Shown here piece by piece: positions 5,217 to 5,300 of a stretch of 5,300 bases of DNA. The notes under the pieces are model-generated. The model was given only the letters and a program-made list of their open reading frames with translations. It searched no databases and was not told the origin of the DNA. This stretch comes from Candidatus Pacearchaeota archaeon (GTDB lineage Archaea > Nanobdellota > Nanobdellia > Pacearchaeales > GW2011-AR1). Made by a program: the position numbers and the translations under genes. The stretch lies in the NCBI GenBank assembly GCA_018303895.1, contig JAGVXJ010000033.1, forward strand, positions 1-5,300, written 5' to 3'. How positions within the stretch are numbered: the first letter of the stretch is position 1; each line of letters opens with the position of its first letter.

Positions 5217-5231
5217 TCTTATTATAAGAAT
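5215..5231. promoter_or_regulatory. Perfect 8-bp dyad across the nuclease start site, candidate operator
   Basis: ATTCTTAT-T-ATAAGAAT is a perfect inverted repeat with a one-base centre. It overlaps the start codon (5214-5216) and the predicted transcription start of the nuclease gene. A one-base centre suits a dimeric DNA-binding protein better than an RNA hairpin. A repressor here would block RNA polymerase. AT-rich dyads occur by chance, so confidence is moderate to low. Confidence 0.35.
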
Positions 5232-5237
5232 AAGAAG

Positions 5238-5253
5238 TTTAAAAATTTTTAAA
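5238..5253 (-). promoter_or_regulatory. TATA box of the nuclease gene within a 16-bp palindrome
   Basis: TTTAAAAATTTTTAAA is a perfect palindrome. Its half nearer the gene, TTTTTAAA on the minus strand (5245-5238), is centred about 25 bp before ATG 5216. This matches the leaderless geometry of the other promoters here. A TATAAAT stretch further up (about 5262-5268) is an alternative that would give a short leader. The palindrome could in principle bind TBP in either orientation. Confidence 0.45.
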
Positions 5254-5290
5254 TGAATAAATTTATATTTTGAAGTCTTTTGAGGTAATA

Positions 5291-5298
5291 TTTATAAG
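5291..5298 (+). promoter_or_regulatory. TATA box of a divergent plus-strand gene beyond the window
   Basis: AATATTTATAAG closely matches AATATTTATAAAT upstream of the first surface gene (204-216). With the usual 25-bp spacing it predicts a leaderless plus-strand gene starting about 20 bp past the window end. It would share the roughly 100-bp intergenic region with the divergent nuclease gene. Confidence 0.5.
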
Positions 5299-5300
5299 CA

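Overview
The window is AT-rich, gene-dense and archaeal in style. It looks like a DPANN archaeon of the Woesearchaeota/Pacearchaeota/Nanoarchaeota type. The evidence is: TATA boxes centred 25-26 bp before the ATG with almost no 5' leader and no Shine-Dalgarno sequence; oligo-T tracts at gene ends instead of GC-rich hairpin terminators; lysine-rich tails; and a protein set I associate from memory with DPANN genomes (secreted Cys-rich surface proteins, a membrane-tethered ComEA-like HhH protein, and an Hjc-like PD-(D/E)XK nuclease with an insertion). The lineage is an inference, since there is no rRNA or other marker gene here.

Layout. Positions 1-98 are probably the lysine-rich end of a plus-strand gene cut by the window edge, though the opposite strand is also open. 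Positions 96-216 hold a tandemly duplicated promoter-like unit ending in a strong TATA box. Two plus-strand genes follow: a 643-aa surface protein (signal peptide, alpha/alpha-toroid repeat ectodomain, two EB-like Cys repeats, further Cys-rich modules, one membrane helix, Pro/Arg-rich cytoplasmic tail) and a 495-aa surface protein (signal peptide or anchor with a long N-region, beta-rich ectodomain with many sequons, one Cys module, one membrane helix). Convergent to them, from the right, runs a compact minus-strand cluster read in the order PD-(D/E)XK nuclease, then secreted membrane-anchored HhH protein (15-bp gap), then a small protein with a predicted ferredoxin-like fold and coiled coil (14-bp overlap). 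The converging genes meet at a shared palindromic TTAA at 3701-3704. At the right edge a plus-strand TATA box points to a divergent gene outside the window.

How the genes may work together. The two plus-strand proteins carry the same six-cysteine module with identical spacing (C-x7-C-x5-C-x11-CC-x3-C) close to their C-terminal membrane helix, which suggests parts of one cell-surface apparatus, possibly for contact with a host or partner cell (inference). The minus-strand cluster places an outward-facing predicted DNA-binding domain next to a cytoplasmic DNA nuclease, which suggests DNA capture or processing. Neither role can be proven from sequence alone.

No tRNA, rRNA, CRISPR array, insertion sequence or other mobile element was seen. 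No gene-free stretch exceeds 300 bases.
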